Below are positions 9,262 to 18,085 of a stretch of DNA of 64,000 nucleotides, piece by piece. Source of the stretch: G963662655 sp963666875 (GTDB lineage: Bacteria > Cloacimonadota > Cloacimonadia > Cloacimonadales > JAIOQZ01); NCBI GenBank assembly GCA_963666875.2, contig CAXXPU010000005.1:171916-235915 (forward strand), given 5' to 3'. Below the pieces are notes generated by a model that saw only the letters and a program-made list of their open reading frames with translations, ran no database searches and was not told the origin of the DNA. Both the position numbers and the translations under genes were made by a program. Each line of letters starts with the position of its first letter. Position 1 is the stretch's first letter.

Positions 9262-9660
9262 CTATTGATCTTGCCAGGCAACCGTTACCAGGTGCCCATC
9301 CTTATCGTATTTCGCGCGATAACGCATCCGGGTGCCGTATTGCAAGGAGAGCCGGATTTCGGTCGAGCTGAGTTCTCTTGGGAAATAGGTGCCGGAAATG
9401 TGCGCTCCATGGATGCTGGCACCTTCCATGTTGCATGTCTTCATGTTCAGACCGCGCAGATCCGCCTGCCGGAAGTAGCTGTTGGAGAAATCGATATTCT
9501 CGACGTCGATACCGCGCATATCTATCGCCCTGAAATCCAATCCACTGAAGTCCGGCGGTTCGGTTTCCGTCTTTCGCTGTCGGTTGAATTCCTCGATTTT
9601 CCCCTGCCGGATTAATTGATAGAGACGTTCGGGAATGACCTTGGGTTTCTCGTCGATCAT
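9262..9660 (-). CDS. pentapeptide-repeat protein
   Basis: The 132-residue protein has about ten pentapeptide repeats of the A(D/N)Lxx type between residues 38 and 93 (DFSGL DFRAI DMRGI DVENI DFSNS ... DLRGL NMKTC NMEGA). Helical flanks precede it (PERLYQLIRQGKIEEFNRQR) and a short beta-rich tail follows. This predicts a small right-handed quadrilateral beta-helix. Cytosolic. No catalytic role is expected; such proteins usually bind other proteins. It lies directly upstream of the oligopeptidase gene. Confidence 0.8.
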   Translation of the reverse strand: MIDEKPKVIPERLYQLIRQGKIEEFNRQRKTETEPPDFSGLDFRAIDMRGIDVENIDFSNSYFRQADLRGLNMKTCNMEGASIHGAHISGTYFPRELSSTEIRLSLQYGTRMRYRAKYDKDGHLVTVAWQDQ

Positions 9661-9879
9661 AAAACCTCCTCGGATATCAAATCAGTCCAGTTTGATCTTA
9701 TAGATTCGAATAGATTTTAATGATGTCAAGCGAATCCTTTCTCAAAGTGGAAAAAGATAGATGGGAAAGCCTGTTATTAACGCTATGACAGTGCTTTGTG
9801 GACATCCGATATTCCGCAACGGCATGTTCCGTCGAGAAGCCGGTTCTCTTTTTTCTCTCAATTCATCGAGATGAGGATC

Positions 9880-10017
9880 CTACCGATACTCCTCGCAATA
9901 CCACACACCGGTCTCCGGACGTGGAAGCGTGCAGGTGAAACGCAGGTCGCAGTTGATACAGAGACCCTTGAAAACGCGTTCTTCAGGCTTTTTTTCCTTC
10001 AGTTCGTCTGGTTCCAT
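9880..10017 (-). CDS. 45-residue four-cysteine microprotein, zinc-ribbon-like
   Basis: A short minus-strand frame begins MEPDELKEKKPEERVFKG and continues with a compact cysteine module: Cys20, Cys23, Cys29 and Cys41 in LCINCDLRFTC...GVWYCEEYR. The acidic/basic leader followed by CxxC-x5-C-x11-C looks like a small metal-binding knuckle. I know similar tiny proteins in candidate phyla and anaerobes only by pattern, so I give no function. The ribosome-binding site is weak. It lies between the PEP-binding gene and the pentapeptide gene, in the same orientation. Confidence 0.6.
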   Translation of the reverse strand: MEPDELKEKKPEERVFKGLCINCDLRFTCTLPRPETGVWYCEEYR

Positions 10018-10066
10018 AATACACTCATTTTACACGGAGTGGCATTGTTTTCTTGAAGGGCGAGTG

Positions 10067-13000
10067 TCATTTTTCTGTTAGCGAAAGCGATCGTGCGGCA
10101 TCGGTAATGGCGTCGATGCGGCTTGCAAAGCTGGTGCGGTTCTCGATATCGATATCCGTGATCAGATGCACGTCCAGCAGCCCTTCCGTGTGATAACCAG
10201 TCCTGAGGTAATTCATCTCAGCCAGGCACTTCGACCACCCTTCCAGCCATATCGTGAGTATCTGCTGTTTTTCAACGTCGTCCTCGACGTGGATAAGAAG
10301 GTCGATATCGCTTGCTGGGCCGGAGGTTGCATTCTTCACGCTACCGAAGATGTAGATATTCTTCACGCCGAAGCGTTGTACGTCGATCAGACGCGCGATC
10401 TTCTCCGCCATGCGATAGCGCCACAGCCAGTGGTTTTCTCTGTGTGCCGGCGAGATATTCGGTTCGGACGATATTGCTGGCGTTTGACTATGCTCGGTAG
10501 AAAAATACGCCAGCGCTTCGTCGAGGTCCGCATTCATCAGGATTCGCAAGTTTTTACCGTTGGCAGAAGCCGGAACGTCGATCACCTTCAGCGTGCTAGA
10601 CAATTCTTCATGCTCGGGCAGAATTTTACCCAAAATATTGTTTGCGCTCAGCAGGAATCGCTCGTTGAAGAGGTTGTCACCCTCATCGGGATAGAGCGGG
10701 ATATAGCGGATGGACGATTCGACAAGATCCTGGAAGAAATGCGTGCCGAACGATAGATCGGGTGTGTATTGACCTTTTTTACGAGCGATCTCGATCAGCA
10801 CCGCCGAGTTGCTTATATCCGCGTACGTTACACTCACGCCGAGTTTGATATCGCCGCGACTCCCCCACCTTCCGGGACCCATCAGGATGAATTTCCGCTT
10901 GGGCAGGATTGCATTGAGCTTACCCACCGCTTTGCCGATCGCCTTCAGTTCGTCCAGAGACTGGATCTCGCTGTACTTTTGCGGATCGACATAGACCAGA
11001 TGTGTGATCTCGGGGATCGAGCCGTTGGAGATGTACCGATTGGCGGTGAAAAGGATTTCCGTTTGCGGGATGTCCTTGGGTATGGCTGCCGGAGCGGAAC
11101 GCAGATCGGCGCTCTGTGAACGGCATTGGAGAAGATAGAGCGCGTTTCCGTCGCAGGCAAATTCGATATCCGCCGGTACGCCCATCTTTTCTTTCAGAAT
11201 CGCCAGGATATCCTTGAGCAGCCGCATGTAATCGTGATTCGCAAGACCATGGAAGGTCACGACCATATCGTCTTCTGCGAAATTGATGTTGAAGCGGTTG
11301 CGCGAGGTGATCGACTTGCCATGATATACAGACATGATCTTCTCGACCAGCGGATATTTCTCGCCGCAGCTTCGCATTACCTCTTCCACGCTGAGCGTTT
11401 CGAAGGTGTTCTCCTCGAGGTTGATAAGGTCGATCATCTTCGGTGAATAACGAAGGATCTCCTCGTTGGTAACATTCACACGAAGGTCGGGGCATCCGGG
11501 TGCAACGAGGATAGGATAATCGTCGCTCAATCGATCGACCGCGCGCGTGCCGAGTCCGGGAACGAGCCGGATCAGACCGTCCTCGCGTTTGATCCGCGGT
11601 GACCAGCGGAATTCGTTGTTGCTGAACGCCACACCCGCGAACGCTGGGAAATAGTATTTACCCGCTCTGGTTCCGACCACCTCCTGGATGATGATCGCCA
11701 TCTCCTCATGGAAGTCCAATAGACCGCGCTCTTTGCGATAGACGATCGGATCGGGGCCGAACGTCGAGGCATAAACCTCCGATATTGCGTCCATCAACGC
11801 GTTGAGGCGTTGGGTCTTGCTGCCCTGGTTGGCGAGAAACAGGCTCTTGTATTTACCGGAGAATGCCGCGCCCACGCGATCTTCCAGTAGCGACGAGCTT
11901 CGCACGATGATCGGACTGTCGCCGAAATCGTCCAGCGCGCGGGAGAGTTCCTTGATGATCTCGGGCGGAAACTGGCTGTTCTTGAACATCTGGATGATGT
12001 TGGCGTATTCCTCGCGTATCTGCTCGATATCCTTGTATTTTTGCTCGATAATCTCCTTGAGATTGTTGTAATAGAGGAATCGGTGCATCGCGTCCGAGGT
12101 GATGTACCAGGTCTTGGGATACTTGATCTCGATCCCGTGCATCCGGTTTGAAATCTCGCTATTGAGGATGTTACGGGCAAGGAAAATTCCAGCGCTCTTG
12201 CCACCGAGCTTGCCGTGGCTGTTATTGGGAAAGATCATGTGCTGGATCAGGCTCTGGAACGACTCGATATAGACGAAATCCTTGGCGATGTTGATGAATT
12301 CGAGCTGATCGGTGAAGAACCGCAACACCAGAAGGACATTGATGTTCTTGCGCGTGTATTCGGTGAGTTCGATCTTGTTCAGCCCGAGTGTGTGGAAGCG
12401 CGCCAGTGCGTTCTGGATGTCCGAAAGCGAGGTCGCGAGGTCTTCGAGCGCAAGCACCAGGAAGCTGATGCGGTCTTCCTGCATCCACTTGTGCAGGTTG
12501 GTGAGGATTTCCTCACTCGACAGCACAGAACCCGCGATATCGAAGACTTTCCGGAAGCCTTCGAGCAGGCTGTTCTTGTCGGTGCGACTGGTCGGTTTGT
12601 TGGCGAAAAGTTCTTCGTCGATACGGTCGCCAAGTTTTTCAAAATTGATTGCCTCCATCTGCCGCACCGCCTCGTCGTTGCCGATCCAGTAGAGGTAGTT
12701 CATCATCTTGCGTGCCGTGCGCAAATAGGCTTCGATGTCGGTGTTGTAGAGGAGATCGACGATCACCTTCCAGTCGGAGCGTGTCGAAGATACCTCCAGG
12801 GATGACTTGAGCTGCCGCCATTGCGTAACCGCGCTCCGAAGTTCGCAGCGCTCGAGATAGCTGCCGATCTTGTCCGCGATTGTCTGCAGGAGCTTGTCTT
12901 CTTCTTTCAGGAAGGGTTTGTCTTCGGAGTACGTCACGCGGATCGATCCAACCAAGCAGTTGTTCACCACGATATCCTTCTGCTGGAACCACGGCGTTTC

Positions 13001-13231
13001 CTGATAGTCTTCCGTCTGGCTGACTTCGTTGTTCAGCTCGATCCGGGCGGAGCAGAGTTCGCAGAACTGCCAGCCGGCGGGAATCAGTTCGACGAGACTG
13101 CCTAACAACGATTCCGCCGATTCCTTTGGATCCCGCAGGATTTCATCGACGCGATAGAGGCAGTTGAGTTCTTTCGCCCGTTCGTTCAGGTCGTCCATCA
13201 GGTTCTGCAAATTCAGATCGAGATCTTTCAT
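10067..13231 (-). CDS. PEP/pyruvate-binding-domain protein fused to a nucleotidyltransferase
   Basis: The chosen start (13231) gives 1054 residues. Its ATG overlaps the TGA of the upstream gene (ATGA), so translation is probably coupled; a start at 13345 adds 38 poorly supported residues. Order: helical/GAF-like N-terminus; PPDK/PEP-synthase-type ATP-binding domain (GKLGGKSAGIFLARN near residue 340, IIVRSSSLLEDRVGAAFSGK near 440); a conserved module GPGRWGS...LSFGTHFFQDL; then a minimal nucleotidyltransferase (YIFGSVKNATSGPASDIDLLI) with the GS and DxD motifs. No phospho-histidine swivelling domain or PEP barrel is visible, so it is not a complete PEP synthase. It may couple ATP and pyruvate/PEP sensing to nucleotidylation of a partner; this is inference. 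Confidence 0.8.
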   Translation of the reverse strand: MKDLDLNLQNLMDDLNERAKELNCLYRVDEILRDPKESAESLLGSLVELIPAGWQFCELCSARIELNNEVSQTEDYQETPWFQQKDIVVNNCLVGSIRVTYSEDKPFLKEEDKLLQTIADKIGSYLERCELRSAVTQWRQLKSSLEVSSTRSDWKVIVDLLYNTDIEAYLRTARKMMNYLYWIGNDEAVRQMEAINFEKLGDRIDEELFANKPTSRTDKNSLLEGFRKVFDIAGSVLSSEEILTNLHKWMQEDRISFLVLALEDLATSLSDIQNALARFHTLGLNKIELTEYTRKNINVLLVLRFFTDQLEFINIAKDFVYIESFQSLIQHMIFPNNSHGKLGGKSAGIFLARNILNSEISNRMHGIEIKYPKTWYITSDAMHRFLYYNNLKEIIEQKYKDIEQIREEYANIIQMFKNSQFPPEIIKELSRALDDFGDSPIIVRSSSLLEDRVGAAFSGKYKSLFLANQGSKTQRLNALMDAISEVYASTFGPDPIVYRKERGLLDFHEEMAIIIQEVVGTRAGKYYFPAFAGVAFSNNEFRWSPRIKREDGLIRLVPGLGTRAVDRLSDDYPILVAPGCPDLRVNVTNEEILRYSPKMIDLINLEENTFETLSVEEVMRSCGEKYPLVEKIMSVYHGKSITSRNRFNINFAEDDMVVTFHGLANHDYMRLLKDILAILKEKMGVPADIEFACDGNALYLLQCRSQSADLRSAPAAIPKDIPQTEILFTANRYISNGSIPEITHLVYVDPQKYSEIQSLDELKAIGKAVGKLNAILPKRKFILMGPGRWGSRGDIKLGVSVTYADISNSAVLIEIARKKGQYTPDLSFGTHFFQDLVESSIRYIPLYPDEGDNLFNERFLLSANNILGKILPEHEELSSTLKVIDVPASANGKNLRILMNADLDEALAYFSTEHSQTPAISSEPNISPAHRENHWLWRYRMAEKIARLIDVQRFGVKNIYIFGSVKNATSGPASDIDLLIHVEDDVEKQQILTIWLEGWSKCLAEMNYLRTGYHTEGLLDVHLITDIDIENRTSFASRIDAITDAARSLSLTEK

Positions 13232-14922
13232 TTCGCGATCATCCCCTTCTTCTTTCTTCCGTCTGCATATACTCGAAGCGATTTTTTCAGCTTCACGTGC
13301 TTGCAGAACGTTGTTTCTTCGATCGATTCTTGCGCTTCGATCCATTGCCAGTCAATCATTTTCCGATCGGTATCGCGAACGGTGAAATACATCACATCGA
13401 AGGCGATCATGTTGTGAAAGAAATGCGAACCCTGACTCAGCTCCGGTCGCATGTTTGGCAGCGTGGATTCCACCACGACCCGTGCGCCGGATATCTGGCG
13501 CCAACTCACCGGAATGCCCAGCCAAGAATCCGACGATCCCCACCTGCCGAATCCGATCAGGAGGTACGGCTTTTTTTCCGCGACCATCTTCACGTTGATG
13601 CTCTCGATCTCCTCCGCCATCGTTCTTGTTTTCGACGGATCGAAAACATCCGGTTTGAGATAGACGATGTCGCGGATGTCTTCTCGCAGACCGTTGCCCA
13701 TCGAGTCGGACAGATCGAGCACCCGATCGTCCTTCGGGATCGTCTCGTCGAGTTCGACGAATTCACCGGATACGTTCATCGGCCGGACTTGCAGGAAACC
13801 GAGGTGCGGCTTGGGATCGAACATCATGGCGAATTCGATCTCGACGTGGGTTTGATAACGTTCTTCGCAGAGTTTCAGAAGTTCAAGCAGGGTGTCGTTC
13901 AGCGGGATCATGCGTGCTTGCAGGATCGGCGCGAAATTCAGCACGCGCGCGCCCTTGCCGTAGAGACCGGTGACGATGCGGTCGTTCTGATAATCCCACG
14001 ACGAACACAGATGTCGCAGGGTGCCGTCCTCTTCGCTCTCTTTCAATGTGCCCTTTACAAGGAATTCCGCTTCGCGGATAGGATTGAACTCGGGGACATT
14101 GCCCATGTTGACGGCATAAAACTGCGTCTGTGTGAGGTTTAAAAGGTCTTTCAAGCCATTGAATGGCGGCGGTGCCGCCGGATATCGAGGGGAGTAGTAC
14201 CATGAGATACCGCCGTCCACGATGGTTTTACCCAGGCCGAGCGCAAGATTGACCACGCCGTCTTCCGGATTGGCATTGCCGGTCGGATAGAAGTTGAACG
14301 AACGTGCCACGCCCGACAGAACCGGATAGTATCGGTCGTCGTAATGGTTGCCGATCACCTCCTGGATGATCACCGCCATCTTCTCGTCCCGGATATCCCT
14401 GCCTGTCGCCTGGAAATACCCGCGCGATTCCCGGAAAAACATCGACGACCACACGTATTTGATCGCCTCCACCATCTTTTGGAAACGCAATTCCATGTTG
14501 AACTGGTTGTTGGGGATCATCTTGGTGGCATAAACGCCGGCGAAGGGTTCCTTGCAGGAGTCTTCCAGCAGGCTTGATGATCGCACCGCCAGAGGAAGCT
14601 GATTCGTGGCGATGATGTGCCTCAGATCGCCGACGATGGTCGCCGGAAGTGCCGCTTTCTGAAACAGATGCGCAATCTGGTCGTCGTCATCGTTTTCAAG
14701 CGCGGTTTCCCAAAGCTCGTTCTGCTGCATGAACTGGTCGAAGATATCGGTGCGGATCACGGTCATACGCGGGATCGAGACGGAGACTTCCGCGTCGTCG
14801 AACCGGCCTTCAAGCGTGTTCTGGATATCGACCAGCCCCTGCGCCTTGCCGCCAAGCTTTCCCTTGCCGATGAAGCAGAAAGTGTCCTGCCGATCGATTC
14901 GTCTGTCGTAAACCTTTTCCAT
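13228..14922 (-). CDS. PEP/pyruvate-binding-domain protein
   Basis: A 564-residue relative of the next gene's product. The N-terminal ATP-grasp region carries GKGKLGGKAQGL near residue 20 and LAVRSSSLLEDSCKEPFAGVY near 110. The C-terminal third has IGFGRWGSSDSWLGIPVSW...LSQGSHFFHNM, equivalent to the module in its neighbour. The His-phosphotransfer and PEP-barrel domains of true PEP synthase or PPDK are absent. It sits between glutamate dehydrogenase (105-base gap with a strong stem-loop) and the nucleotidyltransferase fusion (4-base overlap). A role in carbon/nitrogen regulation together with these neighbours is inferred. Confidence 0.82.
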   Translation of the reverse strand: MEKVYDRRIDRQDTFCFIGKGKLGGKAQGLVDIQNTLEGRFDDAEVSVSIPRMTVIRTDIFDQFMQQNELWETALENDDDDQIAHLFQKAALPATIVGDLRHIIATNQLPLAVRSSSLLEDSCKEPFAGVYATKMIPNNQFNMELRFQKMVEAIKYVWSSMFFRESRGYFQATGRDIRDEKMAVIIQEVIGNHYDDRYYPVLSGVARSFNFYPTGNANPEDGVVNLALGLGKTIVDGGISWYYSPRYPAAPPPFNGLKDLLNLTQTQFYAVNMGNVPEFNPIREAEFLVKGTLKESEEDGTLRHLCSSWDYQNDRIVTGLYGKGARVLNFAPILQARMIPLNDTLLELLKLCEERYQTHVEIEFAMMFDPKPHLGFLQVRPMNVSGEFVELDETIPKDDRVLDLSDSMGNGLREDIRDIVYLKPDVFDPSKTRTMAEEIESINVKMVAEKKPYLLIGFGRWGSSDSWLGIPVSWRQISGARVVVESTLPNMRPELSQGSHFFHNMIAFDVMYFTVRDTDRKMIDWQWIEAQESIEETTFCKHVKLKKSLRVYADGRKKKGMIAK

Positions 14923-14945
14923 GGTTGTCCCCTGGATTCTGATTC

Positions 14946-14979
14946 GCGGTACGCGGGGTGTTGCTGGCCCGCGTACCGC
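14946..14979 (-). other. intercistronic 12-bp stem-loop
   Basis: GCGGTACGCGGG pairs perfectly with CCCGCGTACCGC around a 10-base loop between the glutamate dehydrogenase gene and the downstream PEP-binding gene. No U tract follows on the minus strand, so mRNA processing, stabilisation or partial attenuation is more likely than full termination. Confidence 0.6.
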
Positions 14980-15028
14980 TCATGCAGAGGTGTTATTTGG
15001 TTTCTTCAGGGATATTTATGTCTTTGAG

Positions 15029-16315
15029 TTATATCCAGCCTCGGTCTTTACATGCCTGGGCGACTCTGCTGATCGAGATGATGTATGCCGCGTCGCGCAT
15101 GTAGAGGTTCTTCTTTCGAGCCAGTGCCGAGACATCGAGGAAGGCGGAGGTCATCTTGGTGTCGAGCTTGCTCAGTACCTCGTCCTTTTCCCAGTAGTAG
15201 TTCATGTTGCACTGCACCTGTTCGAAATAGCTGCACGTCACGCCGCCTGCGTTTGCGAGGAAGTCCGGGATCATGAAGATTCCGCGTTCTTTCAGAACCG
15301 CGTCCGCTTCGGGACTGGTCGGTCCGTTTGCGCCTTCGGCGATCACTTTGACCTTCCGGCTGATGTGCTTTACGGTATCTGCATTGATCTGGTTTTCGAG
15401 CGCGCAAGGCAGAAGGATATCCACATCCTGCTCGATCCACTGACCGCCATCCAGCACTTCGTAACCGAGCTCGACGGCTTTCTTGCGGTCGATACCGCCG
15501 AAGCGATCGGTGATGTTCTGCAATTCGCTCAGCACAACGCCGCTCAACTTGCGATACGTGAAGGACTTCTGTTCCTGTTGATCCCAGCACGACACGCAGA
15601 TTACTCTGCCGCCGAGTTGATGATAGAGGTCGATCGCGTATTGCGCCACGTTTCCGAAGCCTTGGACAGCCGCGGTCGTTGTCGCTGGATCGATTCCCAA
15701 CTCGCGAAGCGCTTCCCGGAGCGTGAAGATCACGCCGTACCCCGTCGCTTCGGTTCTACCCAGCGATCCACCCATTCCGACCGGTTTGCCGGTGATCAGT
15801 CCGGGGAATTTCGCCCCATGAATTGCCTCGTATTCATCCAGCATCCACAGCATGTGCTGCGCGTTGGTCATCACGTCCGGCGCTGGAACGTCGCGGAGTG
15901 GGCCGATATCGTGCGCGATCTGGCGTACCCAGCCGCGACAGATCTGTTCCTGCTCGCGTTGGCTCAGGTTGTGCGGATCGCAGATCACGCCGCCCTTGCT
16001 GCCGCCGAGTGGGATATCGACCACCGCACATTTCCAGGTCATCCACATCGAGAGCGCGCGAACGGTGTCGATCGTCTCTTGCGGATGGAACCGGATGCCG
16101 CCCTTTCCCGGACCACGCGAATCGTTGTGCTGCACGCGAAATCCACGGAACACCTTCGTAGTGCCGTCGTCCATCCTGACCGGAATACTCATGTGATACT
16201 CACGCATCGGATTGCGCAATAAATCCCTCGTGCCCTGGTCCAGATCCAACTGGTCCGCGATCCTGTCAAATTGCTCCTGCGCCATTCTGAATGGGTTGTA
16301 GGTCTTCAATTCCAT
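15029..16315 (-). CDS. gdhA: Glu/Leu/Phe/Val dehydrogenase (glutamate dehydrogenase)
   Basis: A 428-residue glutamate dehydrogenase-family enzyme that interconverts glutamate with 2-oxoglutarate and ammonia. The catalytic Lys lies in PLGGSKGGV near residue 105, the catalytic Asp in VPAPDVMTN near 155, and GGSLGRTEATGYGV and the NAD(P)-binding QGFGNVAQYA follow. The start at 16315 is set by GGAGG six bases upstream; the longer GTG frame would start inside this ribosome-binding site. A sigma-54-type promoter lies about 50 bases upstream and a palindromic site about 170 bases upstream, so control by the adjacent NtrC-like regulator is likely. It heads an operon with two PEP/pyruvate-binding-domain genes. 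Confidence 0.92.
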   Translation of the reverse strand: MELKTYNPFRMAQEQFDRIADQLDLDQGTRDLLRNPMREYHMSIPVRMDDGTTKVFRGFRVQHNDSRGPGKGGIRFHPQETIDTVRALSMWMTWKCAVVDIPLGGSKGGVICDPHNLSQREQEQICRGWVRQIAHDIGPLRDVPAPDVMTNAQHMLWMLDEYEAIHGAKFPGLITGKPVGMGGSLGRTEATGYGVIFTLREALRELGIDPATTTAAVQGFGNVAQYAIDLYHQLGGRVICVSCWDQQEQKSFTYRKLSGVVLSELQNITDRFGGIDRKKAVELGYEVLDGGQWIEQDVDILLPCALENQINADTVKHISRKVKVIAEGANGPTSPEADAVLKERGIFMIPDFLANAGGVTCSYFEQVQCNMNYYWEKDEVLSKLDTKMTSAFLDVSALARKKNLYMRDAAYIISISRVAQACKDRGWI

Positions 16316-16365
16316 TTTTTCCTCCACATTGTTGTGATGAATTTTCGTATTCGGGAAGTGTAGTT

Positions 16366-16381
16366 TGCATGTGGTGTGCCA
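16366..16381 (-). promoter_or_regulatory. sigma-54 (-24/-12) promoter for gdhA
   Basis: The minus strand reads TGGCACACCACATGCA. This matches TGGCAC-N5-TTGC with the invariant GG and GC exactly 12 bases apart; one T of the -12 element is A. It is 51 bases upstream of the gdhA start and next to a gene for a sigma-54 activator. Confidence 0.7.
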
Positions 16382-16483
16382 TTGGAGGAGATACGTTTTA
16401 AGAAATACTGTATCATGCAGTTATGTAGTGAGATAAAGAGTGAATTCTAATGTAATGGTTTATATGATGAGCGGATGAAATAT

Positions 16484-16500
16484 TGGGGAATATTTCCCCA
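16484..16500. promoter_or_regulatory. palindromic activator-binding site candidate, copy 1
   Basis: TGGGGAATATTTCCCCA is near-perfectly palindromic. It lies about 100 bases upstream of the -24 element of gdhA, a typical place for an NtrC-type enhancer. It matches the site at 19767-19783 at 13 of 17 positions. Confidence 0.55.
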
Positions 16501-16523
16501 TTGGGGATATGTGAACCATAAAA

Positions 16524-16564
16524 AACCGAGTGTGTAGCGGAGCAACTCTTCTGAATGCTCGGTT
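16524..16564. repeat. dispersed palindromic repeat A, copy with AACCGAG arms
   Basis: AACCGAG at 16524-16530 pairs with CTCGGTT at 16558-16564. The interior ends in CTTCTGAATG, the conserved core shared with copies at 29 kb, 46.5 kb and 53.4 kb; the other core is eroded. Confidence 0.5.
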
Positions 16565-16604
16565 CTCGCGAAGGTTTTCTACGTTCGACCAGAGGTTGAT
16601 CAAT

Positions 16605-16645
16605 AAGGTGGAAGCCACCTTTCCTGTAGCGTTCGACCTCTGTGA
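16605..16645 (+). repeat. dispersed repeat B, copy 2
   Basis: The hairpin AAGGTGG/CCACCTT is followed by TCCTGTAGCGTTCGACCTC. A shorter partial copy (CGTAGCGCTCGACCTCCGG) follows at 16703-16721. Together with repeat A and the operator, these fill the 456-base spacer between gdhA and the response-regulator gene. Confidence 0.6.
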
Positions 16646-16742
16646 TTTTCAGACGGGGTCTGACAAATCGAATCCCGAGTGAAACGCAGGCGAACCTCTC
16701 AACGTAGCGCTCGACCTCCGGGCGAACCTCTTTAAAAGAGAT

Positions 16743-16760
16743 ACAGACGTGGACGTCTGT
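16743..16760 (-). terminator. stem-loop after the response-regulator gene
   Basis: ACAGACGT pairs with ACGTCTGT around GG, 12 bases past the minus-strand stop codon. On that strand it is followed by a T-rich ATCTCTTTT. Confidence 0.55.
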
Positions 16761-16771
16761 GTACCCAGGGC

Positions 16772-18085
16772 TTACATCTTGCTGCGGAGGGTTTTACGAT
16801 CGATTCCGAGGATTCTTGCAGCCTCGGATTTATTGCCGCCACAGGCTTCGAGAACCTGATGTACGTATGCCTTCTCGACTTCCAGCAGCGTGCGGTCGGG
16901 CGACCACTTCAACGGCGATTTCTGCTTGCGGATGTATTCGGGAAGATCGGCAGGCTTTACCGTGTCGCAAGAGCACATGACGATCAGCCGCTGCACGAGG
17001 TTTTCCAGCTCACGCACGTTGCCGGGCCAGCTATATTCCGCGAGTAATTCAAGCGTATCTGGCGCGACTTCCGGCGCATCGCAGCCCATCTCGAGGGAGA
17101 ATTTCCTCGCGAAGCTGCGGATCAGCGGTTCAAGATCGCCATCGCGGTCGCGCAGCGGTGGAAGCTCGATGTTCAGCACGTTCAGCCGGTAGAACAGGTC
17201 CTCGCGGAATCCGCCCTTTTCCGCCAGTTGCCGCAGTTCTTTGTTGGTCGCGGCGATGATGCGGATATCGACAGGCACCGGCTTCCGTGAGCCGATCAGA
17301 TACACTTCTCGCTCCTGGATCACCCGCAGCAATTTGGTCTGCATGGCGAGGCTCATTTCGCCGATTTCGTCGAGGAAGATGGAACCGCCGTCAGCCGTCT
17401 GGAAGAATCCTGCCCGTGAAGTGTCGGCACCGGTAAAGGCTCCTTTCACGTAACCAAAGAGCTCGCTCTCCATCAGCTCTTCCGGAATCGCCGAGCAGTT
17501 GACAGGCACAAAGGGCGCGGAGTGATGCTTGCTTCCATAATGAATCGCGCGCGCGACCAGCTCCTTCCCCGTTCCGCTCTCGCCTGTAATCAGCACGGTG
17601 GCACGGCTTCGAGATGCCTTCTCGATCATCCGGTAAACCTGCTTCATGGCCTTGGACGTTCCGATGATGCCGGACGGTCCCTGCGGCGTAGCGCCGACGG
17701 AACTCCCCTTGCGCATTCGAACCTTCAGTGCGAGGCTCTTCAGGCTCATCAGGAGTTCCTCTTCAGTGAACGGCTTGGGGAGATATTCCTCAACACCGCG
17801 CTTCATCGCCTGCACGGCGCCTTCCACGGTTGCATAGCCGGTTATCATCATCAGCCCAATATCGCGATAGGTACTGCGAACATGCCGAACCAGTTCCATC
17901 CCGGAACCCTGCGGCATCTTGTAGTCGGTGATGACGATATCGAACGGCTGATCCGCCAGCATGCGTATCGCTTCGTCCATGCAGGAAGCGGTCATGACCA
18001 ACTGATATTCTGCCTTCAGGTAACGATACAGCATTTCTCTTGTGTCGGGCTGGTCATCTACAACCAGGATTCGCTCAGGATTCAC
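16772..18085 (-). CDS. sigma-54-dependent NtrC-family response regulator
   Basis: A 437-residue activator with the complete three-domain layout. The receiver domain (1-120) has acidic DD at 10-11, the phospho-acceptor Asp54 in ITDYKMP and the conserved Lys in PKPF. The AAA+ domain has Walker A GESGTGKE near 170, the sigma-54 contact loop GAFTGAD near 215 and Walker B IFLDEIGEM. A Fis-type HTH ends in ARILGIDRKTLRSKM. It binds enhancers and remodels sigma-54 RNA polymerase when phosphorylated. The start overlaps the end of the kinase gene by 11 bases. Likely targets are gdhA and its own operon, since similar palindromes lie upstream of both. Confidence 0.95.
   Translation of the reverse strand: MNPERILVVDDQPDTREMLYRYLKAEYQLVMTASCMDEAIRMLADQPFDIVITDYKMPQGSGMELVRHVRSTYRDIGLMMITGYATVEGAVQAMKRGVEEYLPKPFTEEELLMSLKSLALKVRMRKGSSVGATPQGPSGIIGTSKAMKQVYRMIEKASRSRATVLITGESGTGKELVARAIHYGSKHHSAPFVPVNCSAIPEELMESELFGYVKGAFTGADTSRAGFFQTADGGSIFLDEIGEMSLAMQTKLLRVIQEREVYLIGSRKPVPVDIRIIAATNKELRQLAEKGGFREDLFYRLNVLNIELPPLRDRDGDLEPLIRSFARKFSLEMGCDAPEVAPDTLELLAEYSWPGNVRELENLVQRLIVMCSCDTVKPADLPEYIRKQKSPLKWSPDRTLLEVEKAYVHQVLEACGGNKSEAARILGIDRKTLRSKM

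Noticed and set aside
9796..10056. 86-codon plus-strand frame
   Set aside because: It is hydrophobic without a ribosome-binding site and lies opposite the better-supported four-Cys microprotein and the end of the large minus-strand gene.
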